A stretch of 64,000 nucleotides of DNA from Anaerolineae bacterium (GTDB lineage Bacteria; Chloroflexota; Anaerolineae; Aggregatilineales; Phototrophicaceae), in assembly GCA_022821805.1 (NCBI GenBank), contig JAJECX010000016.1, positions 1 through 64,000 of the forward strand, read 5' to 3'. Under the pieces are notes generated by a model, which ran no database searches, was not told the origin of the DNA, and saw only the letters and a list, made by a program, of their open reading frames with translations. Position 1 is the first letter of the stretch. Every line of letters starts with the position of its first letter. Both the position numbers and the translations under genes were made by a program. Of the stretch, positions 56,460 to 64,000 are shown one piece after another.

Positions 56460-56873
56460 ATGAGGCTTGGTTGGTCGGTACTCTGTGGAGACTTTGAAGA
56501 ACACGAGGACGGAATGCTCACCTTGCTAAACGTTTTCGCGGATGCAAAGATAGGTATTACGCCGTCCGCTCCACCACCGCTTGAGGTGGCATTAAACCCG
56601 GCGGTCATTCTGATTTCATATTGGTTCACAGAGTCGGACCTCGACAAGCCTCGATATCCTGCAGTATTGCGTGTATTGGCGCCCGAAGACAATCAGATTC
56701 TGGCTGAATGGCATTTCGCTATTGATTTCATGTGGAGCAGCAGCAGTCTTACCGCATTTCAGTTCCGCGAATTGTTGTTTGTCGGCGCTGGTCTGTATGA
56801 ATTTCATATTGAAGTCCAGCAGTTTGGCGAGTGGAACATCATGTCTCAAAATAGCCTTTACCTGGGCGATTAG
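56460..56873 (+). CDS. Cassette C large protein (DUF6941-like), unknown function
   Basis: A 137-residue, more divergent paralog of the cassette A and B large proteins. It keeps the landmarks at the same positions: MR-x-x-W-x-x-LC (1-9), LISYW (51-55), LRVLAPEDNQIL (70-81), DF (89-90), GLYEFHIEV (111-119) and an Asn/Trp pair in EWN. AAGGGA precedes the ATG by about 8 bases. It sits alone on the plus strand between the sugar permease and GH127 genes, both on the other strand. Function unknown. Confidence 0.78.
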   Translation: MRLGWSVLCGDFEEHEDGMLTLLNVFADAKIGITPSAPPPLEVALNPAVILISYWFTESDLDKPRYPAVLRVLAPEDNQILAEWHFAIDFMWSSSSLTAFQFRELLFVGAGLYEFHIEVQQFGEWNIMSQNSLYLGD

Positions 56874-56908
56874 GTATAATGAATGGAAGCGAAAGGTGAA
56901 AAAGCATC

Positions 56909-57067
56909 ATGAAATCCAACTGGAGCGTCAGCAACAATACGCCCATCACAGTGTATGAGGTGGACTCCAAAGGCATCCGCCACCTACGCACCACCTACCC
57001 TGGAAAGAAGCCAAAAGGCGCCTCCAAGCCCAAAAAAGGCGACGAGAAGGGCAAGAAATCGGATTAG
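56909..57067 (+). CDS. Cassette C small protein, lysine-rich
   Basis: A 52-residue protein read directly from the sequence: a short N-terminal strand-like part (MKSNWSVSNNTPITVYEV) and a tail of Lys, Gly and Pro (PGKKPKGASKPKKGDEKG) ending KSD. It occupies the same place after its large partner as the small genes of cassettes A and B, 35 bases downstream. A perfect TATAAT (56875-56880) right after the large gene's stop codon could provide its own promoter, though no good -35 is visible. The sequence of the tail differs from A and B but the character is similar. Confidence 0.62.
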   Translation: MKSNWSVSNNTPITVYEVDSKGIRHLRTTYPGKKPKGASKPKKGDEKGKKSD

Positions 57068-57214
57068 TCGGCGCCGGAGTCTTGTCGCCTACACTCGTCA
57101 AGCGCTCTCCTCTTCACTTGGACGCGGGTCCTTTCGCCGCGTCTACCACGACTGCAATACCAAAAAAGAATCCGCTTGGCGCCATGGCGCTGTTCGCTAA
57201 AGTTGGCGGATATT

Positions 57215-58066
57215 CTATTTGTAACCAGTGAATACCACACCCTGGATAAATATCCGCTGGGCGAAGAAGAAGACGATGATCAAAGGCAACATCACCACCA
57301 GGGATGCCGCCATCAGTGAATTCCATTCGGTGCCGTAAGTACCCTGGAAATAACGCAGTCCCAGCGCCAGCGTCGCTTTGTCGGTATCAGACAAGAATAT
57401 CAGCGGTCGGAAAAAGTCGTTCCAATGATACTGGAACGAAAAAATGGCGACCGCCGCCAGCACCGGCGTCGATAGCGGCAGCGTAATCCGCCAGAACACG
57501 CCGAATTTCGAGCAGCCATCGAGCAGCGCCGCCTCATCCAGTTCGCGCGATATCGTCATGAAATACTGCCGAATCAAGAATATATAGAACGGATTGCCGA
57601 ACCAGGACGGAATCACGAGGGGCCAGTAGGTATCGTACATGCCGAAGTAGCGAAATATCAGAAAATCCGGGATAAGCGTCACTTGCCGCGGCAACATCAT
57701 TGTCGCCAGCACGACGATGAAGAGCGCATCCCGCCCGCGCCAACGCAGACGCGAGAAGGCATAAGCGACCACCGCCGACACGCCCAATTCCCCTATCAAG
57801 GTCGCGCCTACGATTAGCAGCGTATTGCCGAGATAAAGGTCAAAGGGGAGCTTCGTCAGAGCCTTCGGGTAGTTTTCCAAGACGATCGGGTCAGGAATGA
57901 ACTCCGGCGGCCAGCGGAAAACGTGCGATAGATCTTTCAGCGAGGTCGAAATCATCCAGGCGAAGGGCATCAGGATGACGATTGAGCCGCCGCCAAGCAA
58001 GCCGTAAACCACCGCTTTGCCCACAGCGTTTCGCATGTTCAAGCCGATGAATAACCCTGTCCTCAT
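57215..58066 (-). CDS. Sugar ABC importer permease (MalG-like)
   Basis: A 283-residue carbohydrate-type permease with six membrane helices and the ATPase-contact loop EAALLDGCSKFGVFWRITLP (about 180-199). Its start overlaps the MalF-like stop codon by 4 bases (ATGA). It is the last transporter gene in this cluster. No ATPase gene accompanies it, so a shared MsiK/MalK-type ATPase encoded elsewhere is expected. Confidence 0.93.
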   Translation of the reverse strand: MRTGLFIGLNMRNAVGKAVVYGLLGGGSIVILMPFAWMISTSLKDLSHVFRWPPEFIPDPIVLENYPKALTKLPFDLYLGNTLLIVGATLIGELGVSAVVAYAFSRLRWRGRDALFIVVLATMMLPRQVTLIPDFLIFRYFGMYDTYWPLVIPSWFGNPFYIFLIRQYFMTISRELDEAALLDGCSKFGVFWRITLPLSTPVLAAVAIFSFQYHWNDFFRPLIFLSDTDKATLALGLRYFQGTYGTEWNSLMAASLVVMLPLIIVFFFAQRIFIQGVVFTGYK

Positions 58067-59004
58067 TCGTTGGCCTCGCCTTCGTAATAGACCCAGAATT
58101 TCGCCGTGCGGAAGAGCGCGACGGTAAACAGGAGGATGACCACGAATAGTAGCCAGGCCAGCGCCGAGGCGTAGCCCATCTGGAAATCCTGGAACGCCTT
58201 ACGATACAGATAGAGGATGAAGAATAGCGACGCATTGGCCGGTCCGCCATTGGTCATGATGAAGGCTTCGGTGAAGATCTGCATCGAGAATATGACGCCG
58301 ACGATCAACTGGAAGAAGATGGTCGGGCTGAGCATCGGCAGCGTGATATGACGTATGCGCCGCCACCAGTTCGCGCCATCGATTTCGGCCGCTTCATAAA
58401 GATCGGTCGGTATTGATTGCAAGCCGGCGAGGTAGATGACCATGCCGCCGCCGACGCTCCACAGTCGCATCACAACAAAGGACGGAATGACCCAAGCGCG
58501 GTCCGCCAACCAAGCTGGGCCTTGGATGCCAACCACATTGAGCGCCGCATTGATCAAACCGAAATCGGACGAGAATATCCAGCGCCACATCAAGGCGACG
58601 GCCACGCCGGATAGGATCGCGGGCAGATAATAAATGGTTCGAAAGGTCGACAGCCCGCGAATATTGGTGTTCAGCAGCATGGCGATGGCAAGGCCGAAGA
58701 CGATGTTCAATGGAATTGACACCACCGAGAATACAACGGTGATCTTAAGCGAATGCATGGCGTATTTGTCGACGAAGAACATCCGGTGATAGTTCTCCAA
58801 GCCGACGAATTTGGGCGGCGTAAGAATATCCCATTCGGTGAAGGACAGCACCAGCGACGCCACCATGGGAAACGCAGTAAAGATGAAGAAGCCGGCTAGC
58901 CAAGGCGATACCATCGCCCAAGCCAGCCGCGTTTCACCTCTATTGAATTTCATCGCTCTGGTTGAGCGGGTTGGAAGGAACCGGCTCGGTACAGAGATGT
59001 TCAT
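58063..59004 (-). CDS. Sugar ABC importer permease (MalF-like)
   Basis: A 313-residue carbohydrate permease with LAWAMVSPWLAGFFIF as the first helix, six membrane segments and the loop EAAEIDGANWWRRIRHITLP (about 215-234). It follows the binding-protein gene by 133 bases and pairs with the MalG-like permease. Confidence 0.93.
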   Translation of the reverse strand: MNISVPSRFLPTRSTRAMKFNRGETRLAWAMVSPWLAGFFIFTAFPMVASLVLSFTEWDILTPPKFVGLENYHRMFFVDKYAMHSLKITVVFSVVSIPLNIVFGLAIAMLLNTNIRGLSTFRTIYYLPAILSGVAVALMWRWIFSSDFGLINAALNVVGIQGPAWLADRAWVIPSFVVMRLWSVGGGMVIYLAGLQSIPTDLYEAAEIDGANWWRRIRHITLPMLSPTIFFQLIVGVIFSMQIFTEAFIMTNGGPANASLFFILYLYRKAFQDFQMGYASALAWLLFVVILLFTVALFRTAKFWVYYEGEANE

Positions 59005-59137
59005 TGCTGTGCTTGTCCTGTCACGAAATCGCTTGTCCGCGGGCGAGACAGCCTATGGATGCCCCGATATCGCGAAGCGGCGGAGCAACTTCACCCGGCC
59101 TGTCAAGGGGTTCACCCACAGGGTGAAGGCGACGCTG

Positions 59138-60463
59138 TTAGCTGCGCCATTGGCCCTCAACAATCATCGGGTTGACTTCTTCGACGATCCGATCCATGAC
59201 CACCTTGGCGTCGCGCTCTTCGCCGATGAACAACAGATCGAGTTCCGATTGCATGATGCGCGTGATCGCGTCCCAATTCGTCAGAACCGGGTCGGGCGCG
59301 ACGAAATGACGCGCGGCATCGACCATGACATGCTTGTTCGCCGGCGGCAGCGGGTCGGTGACGAACCATTTGTCCTGCGCCTCAAAGGTAGTGCCTTGCA
59401 AGCCACCTTCCTTGATGATGGTTTCCATTGCCGGACCGTTGAAGAACTTCAACAGGTTCCAGGCGCATTCCGGTACTTCCGTCGTCTTTGGAACGACAAG
59501 CGGATAGTAGAATACGTAGTTGGCGCGGCCACCCTTGCCCGCGGGGAAGTGACCCAGGGCGACATTAAAGTCGACGTTGCGATAATTGGGGAAGCTCCAA
59601 CTGCCACTCTGGAACATTGCCAGGCGCCCGGTCTGCATCAAAGTGTCGGTGCCGAATTCGGCCATCGCATCGGGCCGTGGCGCGAAGCCGTGTTCCCAGC
59701 GCAGGTCGGCGTAGAATTGCAGCGCTTCAACCGCGGGCGCTTCGTTGAGTACGCATTCGGTGGGGAAGAAGGGGTCATCAACGATCTGACCGCCAAAGAT
59801 GCGCACCCAGATCTGCCAGATTTTATCCCAACTGCTGACATCGTAAGCGTATTGCGTTGTGCGATTTCCGTCGCGCTTGGTCAATTTTTCACAAGAGCTG
59901 AAGAAGTCATCAACCGTCCAACCCTCATCGTCCCATTGGGCGGTCGGTAGCATGGCGCCAGCCTCTTCGAACATATCCTGATTGTAGAAGAGCGCGATAG
60001 TGGCGACATTATCGGGTACGCCATAGATGCCGCCCTCGTGCGTATAGGCTTCAATCGCCAGATCAGGGAATTGTGACAGATCGTAGTTCTCAGCATCGAT
60101 ATACGGCTTCAAATCGACCAAAAGATCTTTGCTGAGGAACTCCGGCAGTTGACCGATGCGGATGATAAACACATCCGGCGCTTCATTTGCGGCGAGCATG
60201 GTGAGCAGCTTGTCGTTGTAGCCGCCGCCGGGCACGCTGATGAAGTCCAGCTTGCAATCGGGATAGGCTTCATCGAATGGGGTCAGCGCCTGCTCGCGAA
60301 TACCGATCAATGGCGGGCCGTCCCAAAACATGATTGAGACTTCGCTTGCGTCTTGCGCTATGACCTGGCCGACGCCGGGAATGGTATACACGCCCGCCGC
60401 CAGCGAACTCATGCCCGCCATGCGCAGAAAGTCGCGGCGGCTCAAGTTGATTCTCTTGGACAT
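59138..60463 (-). CDS. Extracellular sugar-binding protein, family 1, Tat-exported
   Basis: A 441-residue solute-binding protein for a sugar importer. The N-terminus carries a twin-arginine signal (SRRDFLRMAG at about 7-16) followed by a hydrophobic stretch, so it should be exported folded. I start at the ATG of MSKRIN (60463) with AGGAG about 8 bases upstream, nine codons inside the longest frame. The family 1 fold is visible in FWDGPPLIGIREQALTPFDE and the central region. Nearby GH127 suggests an arabinose-containing ligand. Confidence 0.9.
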   Translation of the reverse strand: MSKRINLSRRDFLRMAGMSSLAAGVYTIPGVGQVIAQDASEVSIMFWDGPPLIGIREQALTPFDEAYPDCKLDFISVPGGGYNDKLLTMLAANEAPDVFIIRIGQLPEFLSKDLLVDLKPYIDAENYDLSQFPDLAIEAYTHEGGIYGVPDNVATIALFYNQDMFEEAGAMLPTAQWDDEGWTVDDFFSSCEKLTKRDGNRTTQYAYDVSSWDKIWQIWVRIFGGQIVDDPFFPTECVLNEAPAVEALQFYADLRWEHGFAPRPDAMAEFGTDTLMQTGRLAMFQSGSWSFPNYRNVDFNVALGHFPAGKGGRANYVFYYPLVVPKTTEVPECAWNLLKFFNGPAMETIIKEGGLQGTTFEAQDKWFVTDPLPPANKHVMVDAARHFVAPDPVLTNWDAITRIMQSELDLLFIGEERDAKVVMDRIVEEVNPMIVEGQWRS

Positions 60464-60508
60464 TCTGTTTACTCCTATAGACTTGTTCAAACGAGAACTG
60501 TTGCTCTT

Positions 60509-60534
60509 GGATTATCCGAGCAATCAGATAATCC
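60509..60534. promoter_or_regulatory. Inverted repeat, candidate operator of the sugar importer
   Basis: GGATTATC (60509-60516) and GATAATCC (60527-60534) are a perfect 8-bp inverted repeat with a 10-base spacer, 46-71 bases upstream of the binding-protein start codon. The size and place suit a dimeric regulator site or a leader hairpin. No regulator gene is encoded in the window. Confidence 0.4.
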
Positions 60535-60716
60535 ATCGTATGCGGCAGCTTCTATATCGGTTCCCCCTTCCAGATTACATCGCATCCATTTAATTCGATA
60601 ATACGCGCGAAACTAAGTAACTAAAATATCGCATCTGCGCTAGTTTTGCCAACTGATTCAGACAGGCGAACGTCCGCCATATTGCAATCATCCCATGTAA
60701 TTGTGTCAATCCAATG

Positions 60717-60725
60717 TGTTAGAAT
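60717..60725 (+). promoter_or_regulatory. Extended -10 promoter of the oxidase-RidA-LLM operon
   Basis: TGtTAGAAT is an extended -10 element 85 bases before the start codon. A closely similar stretch, TTAGAATACGCT, occurs upstream of zwf (217-228), against TTAGAATGCGCT here. Confidence 0.35.
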
Positions 60726-60809
60726 GCGCTGCGAAAATGTCCAACCCCGGCTCGTGACGGCGCCAAGAAGTTCCGTACGCGGAGTCGTCGAAACAGCGAA
60801 GGAAAACGA

Positions 60810-61751
60810 ATGCCCGAAATCCTCGTTATCGGCAGCGGCGTCATCGGTTTGAGCTCAGCGCTCTGCCTGCAGCTAAGCGGATACGATGTCCGCATCATCA
60901 CGCGTGAGCTTCCGCTGCGCGCCACATCAGTCGCCGCAGGCGCCGTTTGGTCAGGCTCGGACCTCGAAGGGCGAAGCCGGTGTTGGGCGGCGAATACGCT
61001 TGATCGTTTCCTCGCGCTCGCCAAAGAAGCGAATAGCGGGGTAACTTTGCAGCGCATGCGCGAGGTCTACGCGGAAGACGTTCCCGACCCGTGGTATCGC
61101 GAGCTTCTGCCCTTCTTTCAGCGCTTGTCGAAGCATGAAATGCGCGGCGGCTTAATAGGCGGCTATTTGATGGACGTGCCGATGGTCGCGCCGCCGATTT
61201 ATCTGGAGCGACTGCATGATCAGTTCTTGGCCGCCGGCGGTCGCTTGGAACTGCGTACGGTGGAATCGCTGGAGGAACTCGCTGGCGAAGCGCCGCTTCT
61301 GGTCAATTGCACCGGCGTCGGCGCCCGCGAAGTGGCTAAGGACGACTCGGTTTATCCCCTGCGCGGGCAGACCATCCTCACCGATGCGCAGGGAATCCGC
61401 GTCGGTTACATGGACAACAGCTCCGTCGATCATATCTTCCCGCGCGCCGACGGCGTGTTGATCGGCGGCGTCAAAGTCAAGGGCGATTGGAACCGCGAGA
61501 TTGATCCGGCGATATCGGACCGTATCATGCGCCGCTGTTCGAATATCGAGAAGCGCCTGGCTGGCGCAAATGTTTTGCGGGAATTCGTCGGCTTGCGTCC
61601 CGGGCGCGATGAGGCGCGTCTTGAAAATGAACAACTGGCGAATGGCTGCAATGTCATTCATAACTACGGGCACGCTGCCGTCGGCTATACCCTCTCCTGG
61701 GGCTGCGCCATGGAAGTGGCGGCGCTGGCGCGAGCAATGGAGATCTCATGA
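60810..61751 (+). CDS. D-amino-acid oxidase family FAD protein
   Basis: A 313-residue flavoprotein with the FAD-binding ILVIGSGVIGLSSALCL (4-20), the SVAAGAVW segment (about 40-47), YPLRGQT (about 181-187) and the end motif HNYGHAAVGYTLSWGCA (about 283-299) typical of D-amino-acid and D-aspartate oxidases. It should oxidise a D-amino acid (or related amine) to the imino acid and hydrogen peroxide. AAGGAAAACGA precedes the ATG. It overlaps the RidA gene by 4 bases, which fits, because RidA hydrolyses the imine product. Confidence 0.9.
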   Translation: MPEILVIGSGVIGLSSALCLQLSGYDVRIITRELPLRATSVAAGAVWSGSDLEGRSRCWAANTLDRFLALAKEANSGVTLQRMREVYAEDVPDPWYRELLPFFQRLSKHEMRGGLIGGYLMDVPMVAPPIYLERLHDQFLAAGGRLELRTVESLEELAGEAPLLVNCTGVGAREVAKDDSVYPLRGQTILTDAQGIRVGYMDNSSVDHIFPRADGVLIGGVKVKGDWNREIDPAISDRIMRRCSNIEKRLAGANVLREFVGLRPGRDEARLENEQLANGCNVIHNYGHAAVGYTLSWGCAMEVAALARAMEIS

Positions 61752-62146
61752 ACAGACAGAACATCTCATCGGGCACAGATTACGAAGCGATCGCTGGATA
61801 CTCGCGCGCTGTCCGCTTGGGGAATATCGTGCATGTCTCCGGCACGACGGCGACCGATGGCGCGGACACCATTGTCGGCATTGGCGACAGCGCCTCCCAG
61901 ACTGATTTCATCATCCGCAAGATTGAGCGCGCGCTGAATGCGGCCGGCGCCCAACTCACCGACGTAGTGCGAACCCGCATCTATCTCGCGCCCGGAGCCG
62001 ATTGGGAAGCGGTTGCGCGCGTGCACGGACAATACTTCGGCGAGATCCGCCCGGCAAATACCTTGCTTTACATTCAGGCTTTGGTCGGCGAAGAATACCT
62101 GGTCGAGATGGAAGCTGAAGCCATCATATCGTCAGCTCAACAATGA
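61748..62146 (+). CDS. RidA-family imine deaminase
   Basis: A 132-residue YjgF/YER057c/UK114 protein. The conserved VHVSGTTATD block (28-37), RTRIYL (75-80, with the Arg that binds the imino acid carboxylate) and the late RPANT-like block (about 101-105) are present. It speeds hydrolysis of reactive imines or enamines to keto acids, here probably the product of the oxidase encoded directly upstream. It overlaps both neighbours by 4 bases (ATGA), so the three genes form one translational unit. Confidence 0.93.
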   Translation: MNRQNISSGTDYEAIAGYSRAVRLGNIVHVSGTTATDGADTIVGIGDSASQTDFIIRKIERALNAAGAQLTDVVRTRIYLAPGADWEAVARVHGQYFGEIRPANTLLYIQALVGEEYLVEMEAEAIISSAQQ

Positions 62147-63141
62147 AATTCAGCCTAAGATTCAATAACGACCTGCCGGTTAATGACTACATTCGCTATG
62201 TGGCTGCGGCCGAGGCAGCCGGCTTCGATCAATTCTGGTTGAGCAACGACCTCTTCCTGCGCAGCGCTCCCGTGATTTTGTCGGCGCTGGCGATGTCCAG
62301 CGAGCGCATCGAAATCGGCAGCTGCATACTCAATCCCTACACCATCCATCCAGCCGAGATCGCCATGTTCGCGGTCACGCTGGATGAGCTATCAGGCGGG
62401 CGTTTCAATCTGGGCATTTCCAGCGGCGCGGCCGATTTCGTCCGCTGGCTGGGCATGGATTTCACCTATCCGCGCACCCGCGCGCTGGAAGCGATAAGCG
62501 CCATCAACAAGCTCACGTCAAATCAAAACGCGGCTATCGATGGCTTGGCGCTGAAATGGACCGAAGAAGCCTGGCTGCGCTTTGAATCAAAGCGGCGCGT
62601 GCCGATCTATCTGGGCGCGATGAGCCCCAAAATGCTGGAGGCGATCGGCGAAGCAGCGGATGGCGGCTTGCCCCTGCTCTTTCCGCCTGAGCATTACGCT
62701 AATGTGCTGCCTCATGTCGAACGCGGCTTGGCGCGCGCGAGCCGGTCGCTTGATGACATTGACCTGGCCGCCTGCATCTGGTGTTCGATTTCGGACGACA
62801 AAGGGTCGGCGGAAGCGATGCTGGCCGACAAGATCGCCTATTACGGTCACGCAATGAGCCCGATGCTCTTGGCGCAGCTCGGTCTCAGTCAGGCCGACTT
62901 CGAGCCGATCCGACATCTATATCATGTCGTCGGCGACCGCGAGCGCGCGCGGCAGTTGGTAACGCCACAAATGCTGCGCGTCGGCATCGCGGGAACAGCC
63001 GAAACCTTGATTGAACGCCTGGAGGGACTTGCCGCCTTCGGCGTACGTCATTTCAGCTTCGGTCCGCCGCTGGGACCGGATATTGAAGCGGCAATCGAGG
63101 CTATCGGACGGCAAATCATCCCGCGCTTCGCCCAAGATTGA
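62143..63141 (+). CDS. LLM-class flavin-dependent oxidoreductase
   Basis: A 332-residue TIM-barrel enzyme of the luciferase-like/F420-dependent group. It starts MKFSLRFNND, has SGGRFNLGISSGA (about 85-97) and VPIYLGAMSPKMLEAIGEAADG (family substrate and flavin loop, within about 149-170). It could be a flavin monooxygenase or an F420 reductase; the cofactor cannot be settled. The ATGA overlap with RidA places it in the same pathway, perhaps acting on the released keto acid or the amine source. Confidence 0.9.
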   Translation: MKFSLRFNNDLPVNDYIRYVAAAEAAGFDQFWLSNDLFLRSAPVILSALAMSSERIEIGSCILNPYTIHPAEIAMFAVTLDELSGGRFNLGISSGAADFVRWLGMDFTYPRTRALEAISAINKLTSNQNAAIDGLALKWTEEAWLRFESKRRVPIYLGAMSPKMLEAIGEAADGGLPLLFPPEHYANVLPHVERGLARASRSLDDIDLAACIWCSISDDKGSAEAMLADKIAYYGHAMSPMLLAQLGLSQADFEPIRHLYHVVGDRERARQLVTPQMLRVGIAGTAETLIERLEGLAAFGVRHFSFGPPLGPDIEAAIEAIGRQIIPRFAQD

Positions 63142-63276
63142 CTTGCCAGCTTTTGCCCCAAAAGTAAACTATAGCATTGAAGCCTTTGCCCGATGAAGCG
63201 CGTAGGCATTATCGCGTTGCGCTGTTCCGCCGTATTATGATGGCGATACGCGGCGGCGACGTGGAAAGGTCAGCAG

Positions 63277-64000
63277 ATGCGCCGATTGGCGATCCTCGTC
63301 AATCTAATTCTGATGAGTCTCAGTCTCGCCGTTCTGGCTGATGACAGCGCATTGCCCATTTGCACCGCTGAAGAGTTCCTCAAATTCTTTAACATGATCG
63401 TCGAGCATCAGATCGAATTTGACGCCGACATCACCAACGCCAGCATGTTGCACCGGGCGAGCCGCGCGCAGATGGAACGCCGAGAAGCTTACACATCGGA
63501 ACTGCCCATGTGCGCCGACGCAATCGCGATCCAGCGCCTATTAATCCAGCTTGGCGGCGACGCCCTGGCGCGGGCTGCCCTGGAATCAGCTGGCTTGCCA
63601 GCGGGCCAGAATCCCTATTTGTCGCGCCTGCCCGACAGCCAAGCGCGTATCGAAGACTTGCTTTCGACGATGCTGGGCGTTGACCGGTCGGCTGCGCCGT
63701 CACCCTTGGAACGCGAACTGCCAGCCTGTGACATGGCCGACCTCAGCCTGCTGGCGGATGCGGCCGCTGCATTCCTGGACCTCGATCCGTCGATCGGTGA
63801 AGGAGCGAATCCAACGGAATCTGTCGACGCGATAAACCGTATTTTGCAGTGGCGCGAAGACAATGTTCCACTATTGCCGCTTTGCGCCGAGTCCATCGAT
63901 CTGGTTCAGGCTATGAGCGCCGCCGCCACCGATTCGGCCGCCGCCACCGCTTTCGCTTACGCGGGCCTGTCAGCGGAGCGCAATCCCTTTCCGCCGCTTC
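63277..64000 (+). CDS. Exported repeat protein with paired LPxC motifs (partial)
   Basis: The first 241 residues of a protein that continues beyond the window. A signal peptide (about 1-21, ILVNLILMSLSLAVLA) is followed by two tandem repeats of about 123 residues. Each contains two L-P-x-C motifs (Cys at 29, 79, then 151, 203) and ends A-G-L-x-A-x-x-N-P-Y/F (105-114 and 229-238). The Cys pairs could form disulfides outside the membrane. AAAGGT lies about 7 bases before the ATG. I do not recognise the family. It is 135 bases downstream of the LLM gene. Confidence 0.72.
   Translation, partial: MRRLAILVNLILMSLSLAVLADDSALPICTAEEFLKFFNMIVEHQIEFDADITNASMLHRASRAQMERREAYTSELPMCADAIAIQRLLIQLGGDALARAALESAGLPAGQNPYLSRLPDSQARIEDLLSTMLGVDRSAAPSPLERELPACDMADLSLLADAAAAFLDLDPSIGEGANPTESVDAINRILQWREDNVPLLPLCAESIDLVQAMSAAATDSAAATAFAYAGLSAERNPFPPL

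Larger units (their letters stand above)
60464..60809. other. Divergent control region between sugar importer and amino-acid-oxidase operon
   Basis: A 346-base gap without a convincing gene. It contains an 8-bp inverted repeat (60509-60534), a purine-rich GGAAGGGGGAA (minus strand, about 60571-60581) and an extended -10 element for the rightward operon (60717-60725). An open frame on the minus strand crossing the inverted repeat overlaps the binding-protein start and is judged not real. Confidence 0.4.

Noticed and set aside
58811..59950. A 379-codon plus-strand frame opposite the sugar-binding protein and MalF
   Set aside because: Spans parts of two clear minus-strand genes and their gap; no ribosome-binding site or domain.
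60270..60536. An 88-codon minus-strand frame overlapping the sugar-binding protein start
   Set aside because: Overlaps the Tat signal region in another frame and contains the inverted repeat; no supporting features.

Overview
The window looks like a chromosomal segment of a moderately GC-rich, heterotrophic bacterium, most likely a Chloroflexota (Anaerolineae-like) lineage. This is an inference from gene content: many Gfo/Idh/MocA oxidoreductases, several Opp-type and sugar-type ABC importers, a giant PTPS-related membrane protein, a PhyH dioxygenase and duplicated VOC proteins. There is no rRNA or other marker gene to prove it. I saw no tRNA, rRNA, CRISPR array or insertion sequence.

Layout. 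0-7.9 kb: tail of an unknown gene, glucose-6-phosphate dehydrogenase (zwf), a tandem array of two intact VOC (glyoxalase-fold) genes plus one truncated copy, a 1037-residue membrane protein and a PhyH-family dioxygenase. 8.0-9.9 kb: an AT-richer type II restriction-modification pair, a D12-class adenine methylase followed by an unmistakable EcoRV relative. 9.9-19.6 kb: a peptide-use operon with a family 5 binding protein, two permeases and two cytosolic S9 peptidases, preceded by a SnoaL-like protein. 19.7-27.4 kb: a type I restriction system (hsdM, hsdS, hsdR) with an OLD-family ATPase/TOPRIM nuclease gene inserted and translationally overlapped with hsdR. 27.5-33.3 kb: a YjhG/YagF-type sugar-acid dehydratase, a short-chain dehydrogenase, a SulP-STAS-cyclic-nucleotide-binding transporter and a small membrane protein.

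33.3-46.9 kb is a catabolic cluster: amidohydrolase, Rieske ferredoxin, three Gfo/Idh/MocA dehydrogenases, a complete Opp importer (binding protein, BCDF), a sugar-phosphate isomerase-like TIM barrel and an epimerase. 47.1-57.1 kb holds three copies of a two-gene cassette: a 137-145 residue protein beginning MR-x-x-W-x-x-L-C, followed by a 52-63 residue charged protein. One copy lies between the two halves of a heterodimeric ABC exporter with one degenerate ATP site. The same stretch carries a LysM/beta-helix surface protein whose reading frame passes through a run of 15 C (candidate phase-variable switch) and a GH127 arabinofuranosidase. 57.2-60.5 kb: a sugar ABC importer with a Tat-exported binding protein. 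60.8-63.1 kb: a tightly overlapped operon of D-amino-acid-oxidase-like protein, RidA and an LLM flavin monooxygenase. The window ends inside an exported repeat protein.

Together the genes describe an organism that imports peptides, plant-type sugars and sugar acids and processes them in the cytosol, and that carries two restriction systems. The most novel-looking item is the thrice-repeated two-gene cassette, followed by the poly-C switch and the OLD-bearing type I locus.
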